From assembly GCA_019689515.1 (NCBI GenBank), contig JADGHI010000010.1, forward strand, positions 1 through 20,186: a stretch of DNA of 20,186 nucleotides, written 5' to 3'. The notes under the pieces are model-generated. The model was not told the DNA's origin. It saw nothing but the letters and a program-made list of their open reading frames with translations, and did not search any database. This stretch comes from Acetobacteraceae bacterium. GTDB lineage: Bacteria; Pseudomonadota; Alphaproteobacteria; Acetobacterales; Acetobacteraceae. Positions 7,513 through 14,058 of this stretch are shown one piece after another (positions within the stretch are counted from its first letter, which is position 1; the number at the start of each line of letters is the position of its first letter). The position numbers and the translations under genes were made by a program.

Positions 7513-8286
7513 TCAGGACTCCGCGGTTGGCGGGCGGGAGGACTCGGCGCCCTCGCGCACCGCACGCAGGAAGCCCCGCACCGCCGCGTTGAAGGCGGCC
7601 GGGTATTCCAGATGCGCGAGGTGCCCCGCGCCCGGCAGCACGATGAGCCGCGCGCCGCGGATCGCCTTCGCCATCCGCTCCATGGTGCGCGGCGGCGCCA
7701 GCGGATCGCGCTCGCCGGCAAGCAGCAGGGTCGGCGCGGCGATGCGGCCGATCGCGTCGCGGCGGTCGAAGGTGGTGAGGCAGCGGACGGTGGCGCGGTA
7801 GGCCTCCGCCGGCACCGCCGCCATCGCGGCGATCGCGGCCTCGGCCGCGCCCGGCGGCGCATCGCGGCCGAGCATGGCGGGCAGCGTCTCGGCCGCCAGC
7901 GCCGCCATGTCCTTGCCGGCGTCGAGCGGCGCCAGGCGCTCCGCGAGGAAGCGCTCGGCGAAGGAGGGATCGCGCCCGCCGAAGGCCGGCGTGGTGGCGT
8001 AGAGCACCAGGCCGCGCACGCGCTCCGGGAAGGCCAGCGCGAATTCCTGCGCCAGCATGCCGCCGATGGAGTGGCCGAGCAGGTCGGTGCGCGCGATGCC
8101 CTCCGCGTCAAGCCGCGCGGCGAGCGCCTCCGCCCAGGCGGGGAAGCTCGTCTCGCGCAGCAGCGGCGTGCCCGCATAGCCCGGAAGCGGCCAGTCCAGC
8201 ACCGGCGCGGGCGCGAGGGCGGGCAGAGCCGGTCCCCAGGCCGCGCCGCCGATGCCGTGCAGCAGGACGACGGGAACGTCGGTCAC
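7513..8286 (-). CDS. Alpha/beta hydrolase (NicD/PcaD-like)
   Basis: Serine hydrolase of the alpha/beta fold, 257 residues, cytosolic. Seen: the oxyanion HGIGG (10-14), nucleophile elbow GHSIGG with Ser73, acid in GERDPLAPP with Asp194, and base in GAGHLAHLE with His222, so the triad is complete. The LDWPLPGYAGTP stretch and overall length match the 3-oxoadipate enol-lactonase/N-formylmaleamate deformylase-like group. The start is GTG 8286, whose TGA-overlapping GTGA (stop of the gene upstream at 8283-8285) implies coupling; GGGAGG lies eight bases before it. Its place right after a NicX-like ring-cleavage enzyme makes hydrolysis of the ring-opened product, for example an N-formyl amide, the best guess. 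Other ester or meta-cleavage-product hydrolysis is equally compatible with the sequence. Confidence 0.88.
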   Translation of the reverse strand: MTDVPVVLLHGIGGAAWGPALPALAPAPVLDWPLPGYAGTPLLRETSFPAWAEALAARLDAEGIARTDLLGHSIGGMLAQEFALAFPERVRGLVLYATTPAFGGRDPSFAERFLAERLAPLDAGKDMAALAAETLPAMLGRDAPPGAAEAAIAAMAAVPAEAYRATVRCLTTFDRRDAIGRIAAPTLLLAGERDPLAPPRTMERMAKAIRGARLIVLPGAGHLAHLEYPAAFNAAVRGFLRAVREGAESSRPPTAES

Positions 8287-9386
8287 GACACGAGCCTCCC
8301 ATCCACGACCACGGCCTCACCGTCGAGGGCGATGGTGGTGCGGAACACCGGGATGTCGAAATGGCCCTCGGTGAAGCGCCCGGCGAACTCGTTGGCGCCG
8401 GTGGAGAACAGGAAATTGCCGGCGACGCAGCGGAGCTCCGTGCCGTTGGTGTCGCGCTTGTCGTACATCGCCAGCGCCTCGTAGCGCGCGCGCTCGTTCA
8501 TGCCCCAGCCGACATGGGAGACGGCGTAGGCCGACCGGTCGCCCCAGGCGGCAAGATAGCGGCGCATCATCTCGGCGTCCGTGCCCTCGCCCTCAATCGC
8601 GGTGATGTGGTCGCGCTCCAGGGTGAGGCGCACCGGGTGCTCGAGGTAGCGCTTGAAGGTGAGGTTCACGTCGCCGGCGTCGAGCACCAGCCTGCCCTCC
8701 ACGCTGTCGGCGCGCGGGAAGCTGACGACAACGCCGCCGGGCCAGTGCGCGACGGTGCCGGGACGGTCGCACCAGCCCCAGACGCCGGCGGTCACGGCGC
8801 CTTCCAGCGAGATGCGCAGGTCGGTGCCGGTGGCGGAGGTCACGGTCATCGTCTTCGCCGCGCGGACGCGTTTGACCGCAGCCTTCACGCGCGGCTCCAG
8901 CGCCGGATCGGGCACCAGGCGCTCCAGCGCCTCCGGGTGCTCGTTGCTCACCATCATCACGCGCGCGCCGGAGGCGAGGATCTCCTTGAGCTCCGGTGCG
9001 TGCAGCAGGCCCTCGACCGTGAGGTCCACGACGAGGCCCGAGGCCTTCAGCGCGGCAAGCGCCCCCGGATGGCCGCGCAGCGCGCGCGAGGCGCCGGTGG
9101 AGCGCACCGGGGCCGGCGCGGTCTGCGGCGGCGTCGGCACGACGCAGCGGAAGGGACGGCAGCCGAGCCGCAGCGCCGCGAGCTCGGCGAGATCCACGTT
9201 CAGCGCGCGGCTCTGGCTCTCGGCCAGGAGACAGACAGGTTCGTCGCGGCCGGCCTTGCAGAGGCGGAGGACGGCCTCGAAGGCCTCGATCCACTGCGCC
9301 TCGATGCGGCGGTCCTGGGTCAGCACGGCGGAGGCTCCTCGAAGGGAGTTGAGCCTGGCACGGACCGGGTCCGCATGAAACGGCAT
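8283..9386 (-). CDS. NicX-like 2,5-dihydroxypyridine 5,6-dioxygenase family / M29-like protein
   Basis: First gene of the four-gene operon, 367 residues. The family is often labelled leucyl aminopeptidase (M29-like), but includes NicX, the Fe(II) 2,5-dihydroxypyridine 5,6-dioxygenase of nicotinate breakdown, which opens the ring to N-formylmaleamate. Seen: VMMVSNEHPEALERL (143-157), the TGTDLRISLEG strand (186-196), SHVGWGMNERARYEA with His291, and GNFLFSTGANEF...TEGHFDIP with His342 and Asp344. The His, then about 50 residues, then His-x-Asp arrangement is the one I recall for the iron ligands of NicX. Start ATG 9386 has a GGAGG nine bases upstream; a GTG at codon 21 is a weaker alternative. 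Substrate is not proven: no 6-hydroxynicotinate monooxygenase, maleamate amidase or maleate isomerase lies in the window. An unrelated peptidase role is the main alternative. Confidence 0.75.
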   Translation of the reverse strand: MPFHADPVRARLNSLRGASAVLTQDRRIEAQWIEAFEAVLRLCKAGRDEPVCLLAESQSRALNVDLAELAALRLGCRPFRCVVPTPPQTAPAPVRSTGASRALRGHPGALAALKASGLVVDLTVEGLLHAPELKEILASGARVMMVSNEHPEALERLVPDPALEPRVKAAVKRVRAAKTMTVTSATGTDLRISLEGAVTAGVWGWCDRPGTVAHWPGGVVVSFPRADSVEGRLVLDAGDVNLTFKRYLEHPVRLTLERDHITAIEGEGTDAEMMRRYLAAWGDRSAYAVSHVGWGMNERARYEALAMYDKRDTNGTELRCVAGNFLFSTGANEFAGRFTEGHFDIPVFRTTIALDGEAVVVDGRLVS

Positions 9387-9474
9387 TATTTCCGGCCTCC
9401 CGATGCGGCACGGGCGTCGTTATCGTAGCGCCGTGCCTCCTCCGCCGCGCCCGCAGCCGCTCCGGACGGCTGAC
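9387..9474. promoter_or_regulatory. Divergent control region between NicX-like operon and marR, possible MarR operator
   Basis: Eighty-eight bases separate the operon start from the preferred regulator start. They contain an inverted repeat, GGCACGG (9407-9413) and CCGTGCC (9431-9437), 17 bases apart, around the only AT-richer patch (GTTATCGTA, 9419-9427). MarR repressors usually bind such dyads over divergent promoters, so this is the best operator candidate. TATCGT (+) and TACGAT (-) overlap there as possible -10 hexamers; no good -35 is visible. The arms are short and the region is GC-rich, so chance is not excluded. Confidence 0.4.
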
Positions 9475-9960
9475 GTGACCCCCGCCCAGGCGCCGCTCTC
9501 CGCGGTGCAGCCGGCGCGGCGCTTCGTGGACGACTACCTGTTGTCCCTGCTGGCGCGCGCCTCGCATGTCGTCTCGGCGGAGTTCCACGCGCGGCTCCGG
9601 GCCCGGGGCGTGGGAGTGCCGGTCTGGCGCGTGCTCGCCACGCTATCCGGCTTGCCGAAGGAGCAGGGCGAGACGGTGACGGGCCTCGCCAACGCCTGCC
9701 TTCTGCAGCAGCCCACCATGACCAAGGTGCTGGACCGGATGGAGCGCGACGGCCTGGTGCGCCGCCACGCCGACCAGCAGGACCGCCGCGTGGTGCGCCT
9801 GACCCTGACGCCGCGCGGCGAGGCGATGACGGCGGAACTGCTCGTCGCCGCGCGGGCGCATGAGGCGGAGGTGCTGGCGCGCCACCCGCCGGAGGAGGTC
9901 GAGGCACTCAAGGCCCTGCTGCGCGACATGATCGCGCGCCAGGACCGGGCGCGGCGCTGA
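9475..9960 (+). CDS. MarR family transcriptional regulator
   Basis: Winged-helix DNA-binding repressor of the MarR family, acting as a dimer. Seen: an N-terminal dimerisation helix (FVDDYLLSLLARASHVVSAEFHARLR), then VWRVLATL, the recognition part TGLANACLLQQPTMTKVLDRMERDGLVRRH, the wing DQQDRRVVRLTLTPRGEAM, and a C-terminal helix (ALKALLRDMIARQD). From the GTG at 9475 the protein has 161 residues, the family norm. An ATG at 9403 or GTG at 9433 would add 24 or 14 Pro/Arg-rich residues and leave little room for the divergent promoter, so the later start is preferred without strong ribosome-site support. It is divergent from the catabolic operon and probably represses it, released by a pathway compound; NicR of the nicotinate pathway is also a MarR protein. 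Confidence 0.88.
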   Translation: MTPAQAPLSAVQPARRFVDDYLLSLLARASHVVSAEFHARLRARGVGVPVWRVLATLSGLPKEQGETVTGLANACLLQQPTMTKVLDRMERDGLVRRHADQQDRRVVRLTLTPRGEAMTAELLVAARAHEAEVLARHPPEEVEALKALLRDMIARQDRARR

Positions 9961-9977
9961 GCGGCGCGGGCGGGATC

Positions 9978-10973
9978 GTGGCGAAGCGGAAGGCGGCCAC
10001 GTCCGCGCTGCTGGGCGCTGCCGCGATTCTCGGGGCTGCCCTGACAACGCTTGTCATGCCGATCCGGCCAGCCGCGGCGGAGGAGCCGGTGCCTGATTGC
10101 TCCGCACGCGCCATCGCGCGGACCCGCGCGGCCTTCCAGGCGGCCTATGACGCACGCGACTACGCCGCCGCGAGCGCCATCATCGCCCCGCTCTGGGAGG
10201 CCTGCGTGCGGGACCGCCCGGCCGCCCCGGCGCTCGGCGCGGCGATCGCCAGCGACTACGCCATCGCCGCCCATCGCACGGGCGATGACGAGCTCTGCCT
10301 CGACCTCCTGCTTGACTATGCCCGTCCGCCCGGCGCGACGGTCGCCGGCAGCGCGCGGCTGCCCGCCGCGCTGCGCCGGGCGATCGACCACAACATCGGC
10401 CTCTGCCGTGTCCGCGCCTGCGCCTCGCAGATGAGCGCGGCCTGCGCCTCACTGCGCATCCTCGAGCAGTCGGCGCGGCTGGTCGGACCGGAATTCCGCG
10501 CCGCGCCCTGTGGCTTCGGGGTGGAGGGGGCGACGGCGAGCGTGGCCCTGCCATCGGCCAGTGGCGCCAGGGCGGAGGCCCGCTGCCTCGCCCTGCTGCC
10601 GCCGGAACTGGCGGAGGTGAGCCTCGGAGAACGCGAGGGGGGCGATCCGGCGAGGGTCTGCCCACGCGCGGTGCTTGCGCGGCGAGGCAGCACCGGGGAA
10701 GGACGGGTGCGGACGGAGCCGGTGGCGCTGCCGGACCACAGCTTCCTCCGCGACACGGGCCTCTGCTGCGCCGAGGTCGAGCTGACCGTCGCGCCCGATG
10801 GCCGCGTGGCCGCGACCCCGGTGGAGAATCCGCCGGAACACTGCCTGTCCGGCCATCGCACCGACGTGCTGCAGGACGTCTTCGCCCTGCGAGGGACGAA
10901 GCTGGTGCTGCAACGGCATCTCGGGGCGCGGTCCACGCCGCCGGCCGAAGCCGCCGCCGCCACGGGGCGTTGA
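9978..10973 (+). CDS. Cysteine-rich secreted protein of unknown function
   Basis: Exported protein of 331 residues that I do not recognise. Seen: a signal peptide (basic KRK start, hydrophobic LLGAAAILGAALTTLV, probable cleavage after Ala34), then a helical, alanine-rich region (about 45-120) with TPR-like character (FQAAYDARDYAAASAIIAPL), then a mixed region ending in EVELTVAPDGRVAATPVENP. Twelve cysteines in the mature part, including a GLCC pair, an even number that suits periplasmic disulfides. The start is GTG 9978, 17 bases after the MarR stop, so the two may share a transcript, although the role need not be linked. The C-terminal end is low-complexity (PPAEAAAATGR). Confidence 0.75.
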   Translation: MAKRKAATSALLGAAAILGAALTTLVMPIRPAAAEEPVPDCSARAIARTRAAFQAAYDARDYAAASAIIAPLWEACVRDRPAAPALGAAIASDYAIAAHRTGDDELCLDLLLDYARPPGATVAGSARLPAALRRAIDHNIGLCRVRACASQMSAACASLRILEQSARLVGPEFRAAPCGFGVEGATASVALPSASGARAEARCLALLPPELAEVSLGEREGGDPARVCPRAVLARRGSTGEGRVRTEPVALPDHSFLRDTGLCCAEVELTVAPDGRVAATPVENPPEHCLSGHRTDVLQDVFALRGTKLVLQRHLGARSTPPAEAAAATGR

Positions 10974-11009
10974 GTCGCGCGAACACAGGCCGGGAGAGGG
11001 CCAGGGGCC

Positions 11010-11102
11010 ATGCCACCCATGCATGTGCTGAGGCGCATCGCTCTGATCCTCGCCGCGGTCGTCGCGGTGGTGCGGATGATGGTGGCGCTGAGCGGCCACT
11101 GA
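11010..11102 (+). CDS. Possible 30-residue single-helix membrane peptide
   Basis: Short open frame of 30 residues starting at ATG 11010: a basic LRR start followed by the hydrophobic stretch IALILAAVVAVVRMMVAL, which could cross the membrane once, and a short SGH end. A purine-rich AGAGGGCCAGGGG precedes the start. A second in-frame ATG sits at codon 4. It lies 36 bases after the secreted-protein gene and directly before a hairpin, as if it were the last gene of that transcript. No homology can be checked here, and short hydrophobic frames arise by chance in GC-rich DNA. Confidence 0.4.
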   Translation: MPPMHVLRRIALILAAVVAVVRMMVALSGH

Positions 11103-11109
11103 CGCCTCG

Positions 11110-11148
11110 CGGCCCTGCTGCTCCCTTGCGCGGAGCCGCGCAGGGCCG
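11110..11148 (+). terminator. Hairpin after the small membrane peptide
   Basis: Perfect 9-bp inverted repeat (CGGCCCTGC / GCAGGGCCG) with a 21-base loop that can itself fold (GCGCGG / CCGCGC). It starts eight bases after the stop at 11102 and 39 bases before the next start, the place expected for a terminator; no U-tract. Confidence 0.45.
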
Positions 11149-11186
11149 GAGGCTGTGCCGCTGTGGCCAGGATGGGAGCGCGTCGC

Positions 11187-12089
11187 ATGAAGGTCGGCGT
11201 CATCGGTCTCGGCAGCATGGGCATGGGCGCGGCGCTGAGCTGCCTGCGGGCCGGGCTCAAGGTGACGGGCTGCGACCCGCGCGAGGCGGCGCGGACGGAA
11301 TTCGCTGCCGCCGGCGGCAAGGCGGTGCCGGGCGCGGCGGAGCTGCCGCAGGGCACGCAGGCGGTGGTGGTGCTCGTGGTCAACGCGGCGCAGGCCGAAG
11401 CGGCGCTGTTCGGCACAGAGGGCTGCGCCGGGCGGCTGGCGCCGGGCGCGGTGGCGATCTGCTCGTCCACGATGGCGCCGGACGACGCACGGCGGCTGGC
11501 GGCGATGGCGGAGGCCCGCGGGCTGCTTTGGCTCGACGCGCCGGTCTCCGGCGGCGCGGCGAAGGCGCGCGAGGGAGCGATGACGGTGATGGCCTCCGGC
11601 CCGCCGGCGGCCTTCGCGGCCGCGCAGCCGGTGCTGGACGCGATCGCGACGAAGGTCTGGCGGCTCGGCGATGCGCCGGGGATCGGCGCGACGGTGAAGG
11701 TGGTGCACCAGCTCCTCGCCGGCGTGCACATCGCGGCCGCGGCGGAGGCGATGGCGCTCGGCATCCGCGCCGGGGCCGATCCGCGCACGCTCTACGAGGT
11801 GGTGACGAGCGCGGCGGGCAATTCCTGGATGTTCGAGAACCGCATGGCGCGCGTGCTGGAGGGCGACGACGCGCCGCGCAGCGCGGTGGACATCTTCGTC
11901 AAGGACCTCGGCCTGGTGACCGAGATGGCGCGGTCGCTGGACTTCCCCGTGCCGCTCGCGGCGCAGGCGCAGCAGCTCTTCACCGCAGCGCGGGCGCTTG
12001 GGCAGGGCGGCAAGGACGACGGCTTCGTGATCCGGGTCTGGCAGGCGCTGACGGGAATCGCGCTGCCGGGAGAGGGCGACGGGCGGTGA
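11187..12089 (+). CDS. L-threonate dehydrogenase-like (3-hydroxyisobutyrate dehydrogenase family)
   Basis: NAD(P)-dependent beta-hydroxyacid dehydrogenase, 300 residues, cytosolic. Seen: Rossmann motif VIGLGSMGMG (5-14), substrate-binding DAPVSGGAAKAREG (117-130) with Ser121, and the catalytic Lys171 in GATVKVVHQLLAGVHIAAAAEAMALG split over 167-192. His174 replaces the Asn usual in 3-hydroxyisobutyrate dehydrogenases. This KVVHQLLAGVH run, SAAGNSWMFENR (208-219) and SAVDIFVKDLGLV (232-244) are, as I recall, characteristic of the L-threonate/D-erythronate dehydrogenase group (LtnD), which oxidises C2 of four-carbon sugar acids. The usual pathway partners (kinase, isomerase, decarboxylase) are absent here, so the exact substrate is open. 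ATG 11187 is chosen because GGGAG lies nine bases upstream and the Rossmann strand begins at residue 2. Confidence 0.85.
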   Translation: MKVGVIGLGSMGMGAALSCLRAGLKVTGCDPREAARTEFAAAGGKAVPGAAELPQGTQAVVVLVVNAAQAEAALFGTEGCAGRLAPGAVAICSSTMAPDDARRLAAMAEARGLLWLDAPVSGGAAKAREGAMTVMASGPPAAFAAAQPVLDAIATKVWRLGDAPGIGATVKVVHQLLAGVHIAAAAEAMALGIRAGADPRTLYEVVTSAAGNSWMFENRMARVLEGDDAPRSAVDIFVKDLGLVTEMARSLDFPVPLAAQAQQLFTAARALGQGGKDDGFVIRVWQALTGIALPGEGDGR

Positions 12090-12133
12090 GGCGCGCGGCG
12101 CGCATGCAGGGCGGCGCTCCGCCCGCGCGCGCC
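12090..12133. terminator. Nested hairpins between convergent genes
   Basis: Outer stem GGCGCGCG (12090-12097) with CGCGCGCC (12126-12133) and an inner 6-bp stem GGGCGG / CCGCCC (12109-12124) with a CGCT loop. It starts right after the threonate-dehydrogenase stop and faces the end of the cupin gene at 12147. A bidirectional terminator is likely by position; no U-tract. Confidence 0.5.
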
Positions 12134-12146
12134 AGACGCCCGCGCG

Positions 12147-12518
12147 TCAGGACGAACCGCCAGCCGCGCCCGATCGTGGCAGGTGCACGGCGAGCCAGAC
12201 CGTGTCGCAGGCCGGGTCGGTCCAGGCGACGCGATGGCGGCAGCCGGCCGGCAGGATCGCCCAGTCGCCGGGACCGAGCCGCTGCTCGCTGCCGTCAGCG
12301 AAGCCGAGCGCGGCGGCGCCTTCGAGGACCAGCACGAATTCGGTCCAGTCCTGCTCGTACCAGAAGCCCGGCGGGCTCGCCGCGCCGCGCGAGACGATGC
12401 GCTCGACGCGGGCGCCGGCTTCGGCGAGGAGGTCGGTGAAGACCTCCGCACCCGGCAGCGGGCGCGCGCCCTCGGCGAGGCGTCCGAAGCGGGGTGGCGA
12501 TGGGGCGGCGCCGTTCAT
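12147..12518 (-). CDS. Small cupin protein
   Basis: Single-domain cupin of 123 residues. Seen: DWTEFVLVLEGAAALGF (57-73) as the first cupin motif and LGPGDWAILPAGCRHRVAW (81-99) as the second, with His95 in the usual metal position. The His pair of the first motif is not obvious (Glu54, Gln55 and Glu60 lie there), so metal binding is uncertain. Its ATG overlaps the amidase stop (ATGA), so the two proteins are probably made together. Small cupins of this type are often isomerases, sensors or accessory enzymes; the partner amidase suggests a role on the same substrate or its product. Confidence 0.82.
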   Translation of the reverse strand: MNGAAPSPPRFGRLAEGARPLPGAEVFTDLLAEAGARVERIVSRGAASPPGFWYEQDWTEFVLVLEGAAALGFADGSEQRLGPGDWAILPAGCRHRVAWTDPACDTVWLAVHLPRSGAAGGSS

Positions 12519-13903
12519 CGCGGGACGCGGAGCGCCGCCTCCACCGCCGCAGCGACGGCGAGGAGCCGCGCATCGCCCATGCGCTCGCCCATCAGCATCA
12601 GGCCGACGGGCGGCTCGCCCGGCTCGTGGCAGGGCAGGCTGATCGCGCAGCGGTCGAGGAAGTTGGCGACCGTGGTGTTGCGCAGCAGCAGCAGGTTGAT
12701 GCGGTTGTACTCCTTCTCGTCCTCGACCTCGGCGAGGGCGGGCGGGACGACCGGGCAGGTCGGCGTGATCACCGCGTCGAAGGGCGCGGTGCGCGGGGCG
12801 ATGGCGGCGATGATGCGCGCGCGGTCCTCACGCAGCTTGATGTAGTCGGCGGCGGAGAGGCGCTCGCCGCGCCGGATGCGGGCGAGGATGCGCGGGTCGT
12901 AGCGGTCGGCGCGCTCGGCGATCAGGCGGCGGTGCCAGGCCCAGGACTCGCTCGCGGCGAAGCCGCCGGTCGCGTTGGCGGCGGAGATGTCGGCGAGCTC
13001 GGGCAGGTCGAACAGCTCGACGCGCGCGCCGGCGACGGAGAGGCGCGCGAGGGTCCGCTCGAACACCCGCGCCACGGTCGCGTCGAAGTCCTCGGTCATG
13101 TAGGTGCCGCGCGGGATGCCGAGGCGCAGGCCGCCGAGCGGCGCGGGCACCAGCGGCGCCGGGTCTTCCTCGCCGGCCATCAGCGCGTCGAGCAGCGCGC
13201 AGTCGGCGACGGTGTTGGCGAGCGGCCCGACCGAATCGAGCGATGGCGCGAGGGGGAGCACGCCCGCGAGCGGCACCCGCGCCGCCGTGGGCTTGAAGCC
13301 GACCACGCCGCACATCGCCGCCGGCACGCGGCAGGAGCCGCCGGTGTCGGTGCCGAGGGCCGCGAGGCCCATCCCGTCCGCCACCGCGACCGCGGTGCCG
13401 GAGGAGGAGCCGCCCGGCAGGCGCCCGGTGGCACGGTCCCAGGGACTCTTCGGCGTGCCGTAATGCGGGTTCACGCCGAGGCCGGAGAAGGCGAATTCCG
13501 TCATGTTGGTCCGACCGAGCGCGACGAAGCCCGCGCGCATCAGGCGCATGACGGCGGGCGCCGTGGCCGTCGCCGGCGGTGCGTCGTCGAGCACGACGCT
13601 GCCCGCGCGCGTCCGCTCGCCGGCGATGTCGAACAGGTCCTTCACGCCGATCGGGATGCCGGCCCAGGGGCTCGGCGCGCGGCCGGCGGCGCGCAGCGCG
13701 TCCAAGGCGCGCGCCTGCGCCCGTGCCGCATCGGCCGCCACCGTGATGTAGGCGCGCGCGCCCTCGCCGGCCGGGTCGGCGATACGTGCGAGCGCCGTCT
13801 CCACCAGCGCCTCGGCGGTGACGCGGCCGGCGGCGAGCGCGTCGGCAGCCTCGGCGATCGTCCGGATCTGCGTCGCGGCGATGGCGGCGTCCTTGGCGGG
13901 CAT
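12515..13903 (-). CDS. Amidase (amidase-signature family)
   Basis: Amide-bond hydrolase of the amidase-signature family, 462 residues, cytosolic. The Ser-cisSer-Lys triad is complete: Lys88 in GIPIGVKDLFDI, Ser166 in GRLPGGSSSGTA, and nucleophile Ser190 in GTDTGGSCRVPAAMCGVVGFKPT split over 184-206. The C-terminal half holds DAVITPTCPVVPP and SLPCHEPGEPPVGLMLMG, typical of allophanate/aspartyl-tRNA amidase-like members. The start at ATG 13903 has an excellent GGGAGGA about eight bases upstream. No GatB or GatC genes are near, so this is a metabolic amidase, not the tRNA enzyme. It is coupled to the cupin gene by an ATGA overlap and is divergent from the Nudix gene. Substrate unknown. Confidence 0.93.
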   Translation of the reverse strand: MPAKDAAIAATQIRTIAEAADALAAGRVTAEALVETALARIADPAGEGARAYITVAADAARAQARALDALRAAGRAPSPWAGIPIGVKDLFDIAGERTRAGSVVLDDAPPATATAPAVMRLMRAGFVALGRTNMTEFAFSGLGVNPHYGTPKSPWDRATGRLPGGSSSGTAVAVADGMGLAALGTDTGGSCRVPAAMCGVVGFKPTAARVPLAGVLPLAPSLDSVGPLANTVADCALLDALMAGEEDPAPLVPAPLGGLRLGIPRGTYMTEDFDATVARVFERTLARLSVAGARVELFDLPELADISAANATGGFAASESWAWHRRLIAERADRYDPRILARIRRGERLSAADYIKLREDRARIIAAIAPRTAPFDAVITPTCPVVPPALAEVEDEKEYNRINLLLLRNTTVANFLDRCAISLPCHEPGEPPVGLMLMGERMGDARLLAVAAAVEAALRVPR

Positions 13904-13941
13904 GCGAGCGGTCCTCCCCCTGCGTGACGGGCGCGATGCTG

Positions 13942-13982
13942 GCCGCCCGGTTCGCCGGCCGCAAGCGGGCGAACCGGGCGGC
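13942..13982. promoter_or_regulatory. Perfect 15-bp inverted repeat in divergent amidase/Nudix region
   Basis: GCCGCCCGGTTCGCC (13942-13956) is followed, after 11 bases, by its exact reverse complement GGCGAACCGGGCGGC (13968-13982). It lies 38 bases upstream of the amidase start and 76 bases before the Nudix start, so it may be an operator for the divergent pair or a hairpin in a 5' leader. Its length and the AT-containing centre of each arm (GGTTCG / CGAACC) make chance less likely than for the pure GC hairpins nearby. Confidence 0.55.
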
Positions 13983-14058
13983 TGCCGCCTCGGCATTGCG
14001 GCGGTGCCATGCGTCCGCCTCCCTTGCGGAGCGTGCGCCGGAGGGCTCCTATGCGGCC

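Noticed and set aside
4795..9960. Complete nicotinate degradation cluster
   Set aside because: Only the NicX-like, hydrolase and MarR parts are seen; hydroxylase, maleamate amidase and isomerase genes are absent, so no nic symbols are assigned.
10316..11788. Long minus-strand open frame opposite the secreted protein and threonate dehydrogenase genes
   Set aside because: Low-complexity composition without motifs; spans two real genes and their intergenic hairpin.
13924..14058. Upstream start of the Nudix frame
   Set aside because: The 45 extra residues are low-complexity and cover the 15-bp inverted repeat; the family fold begins just after ATG 14059.
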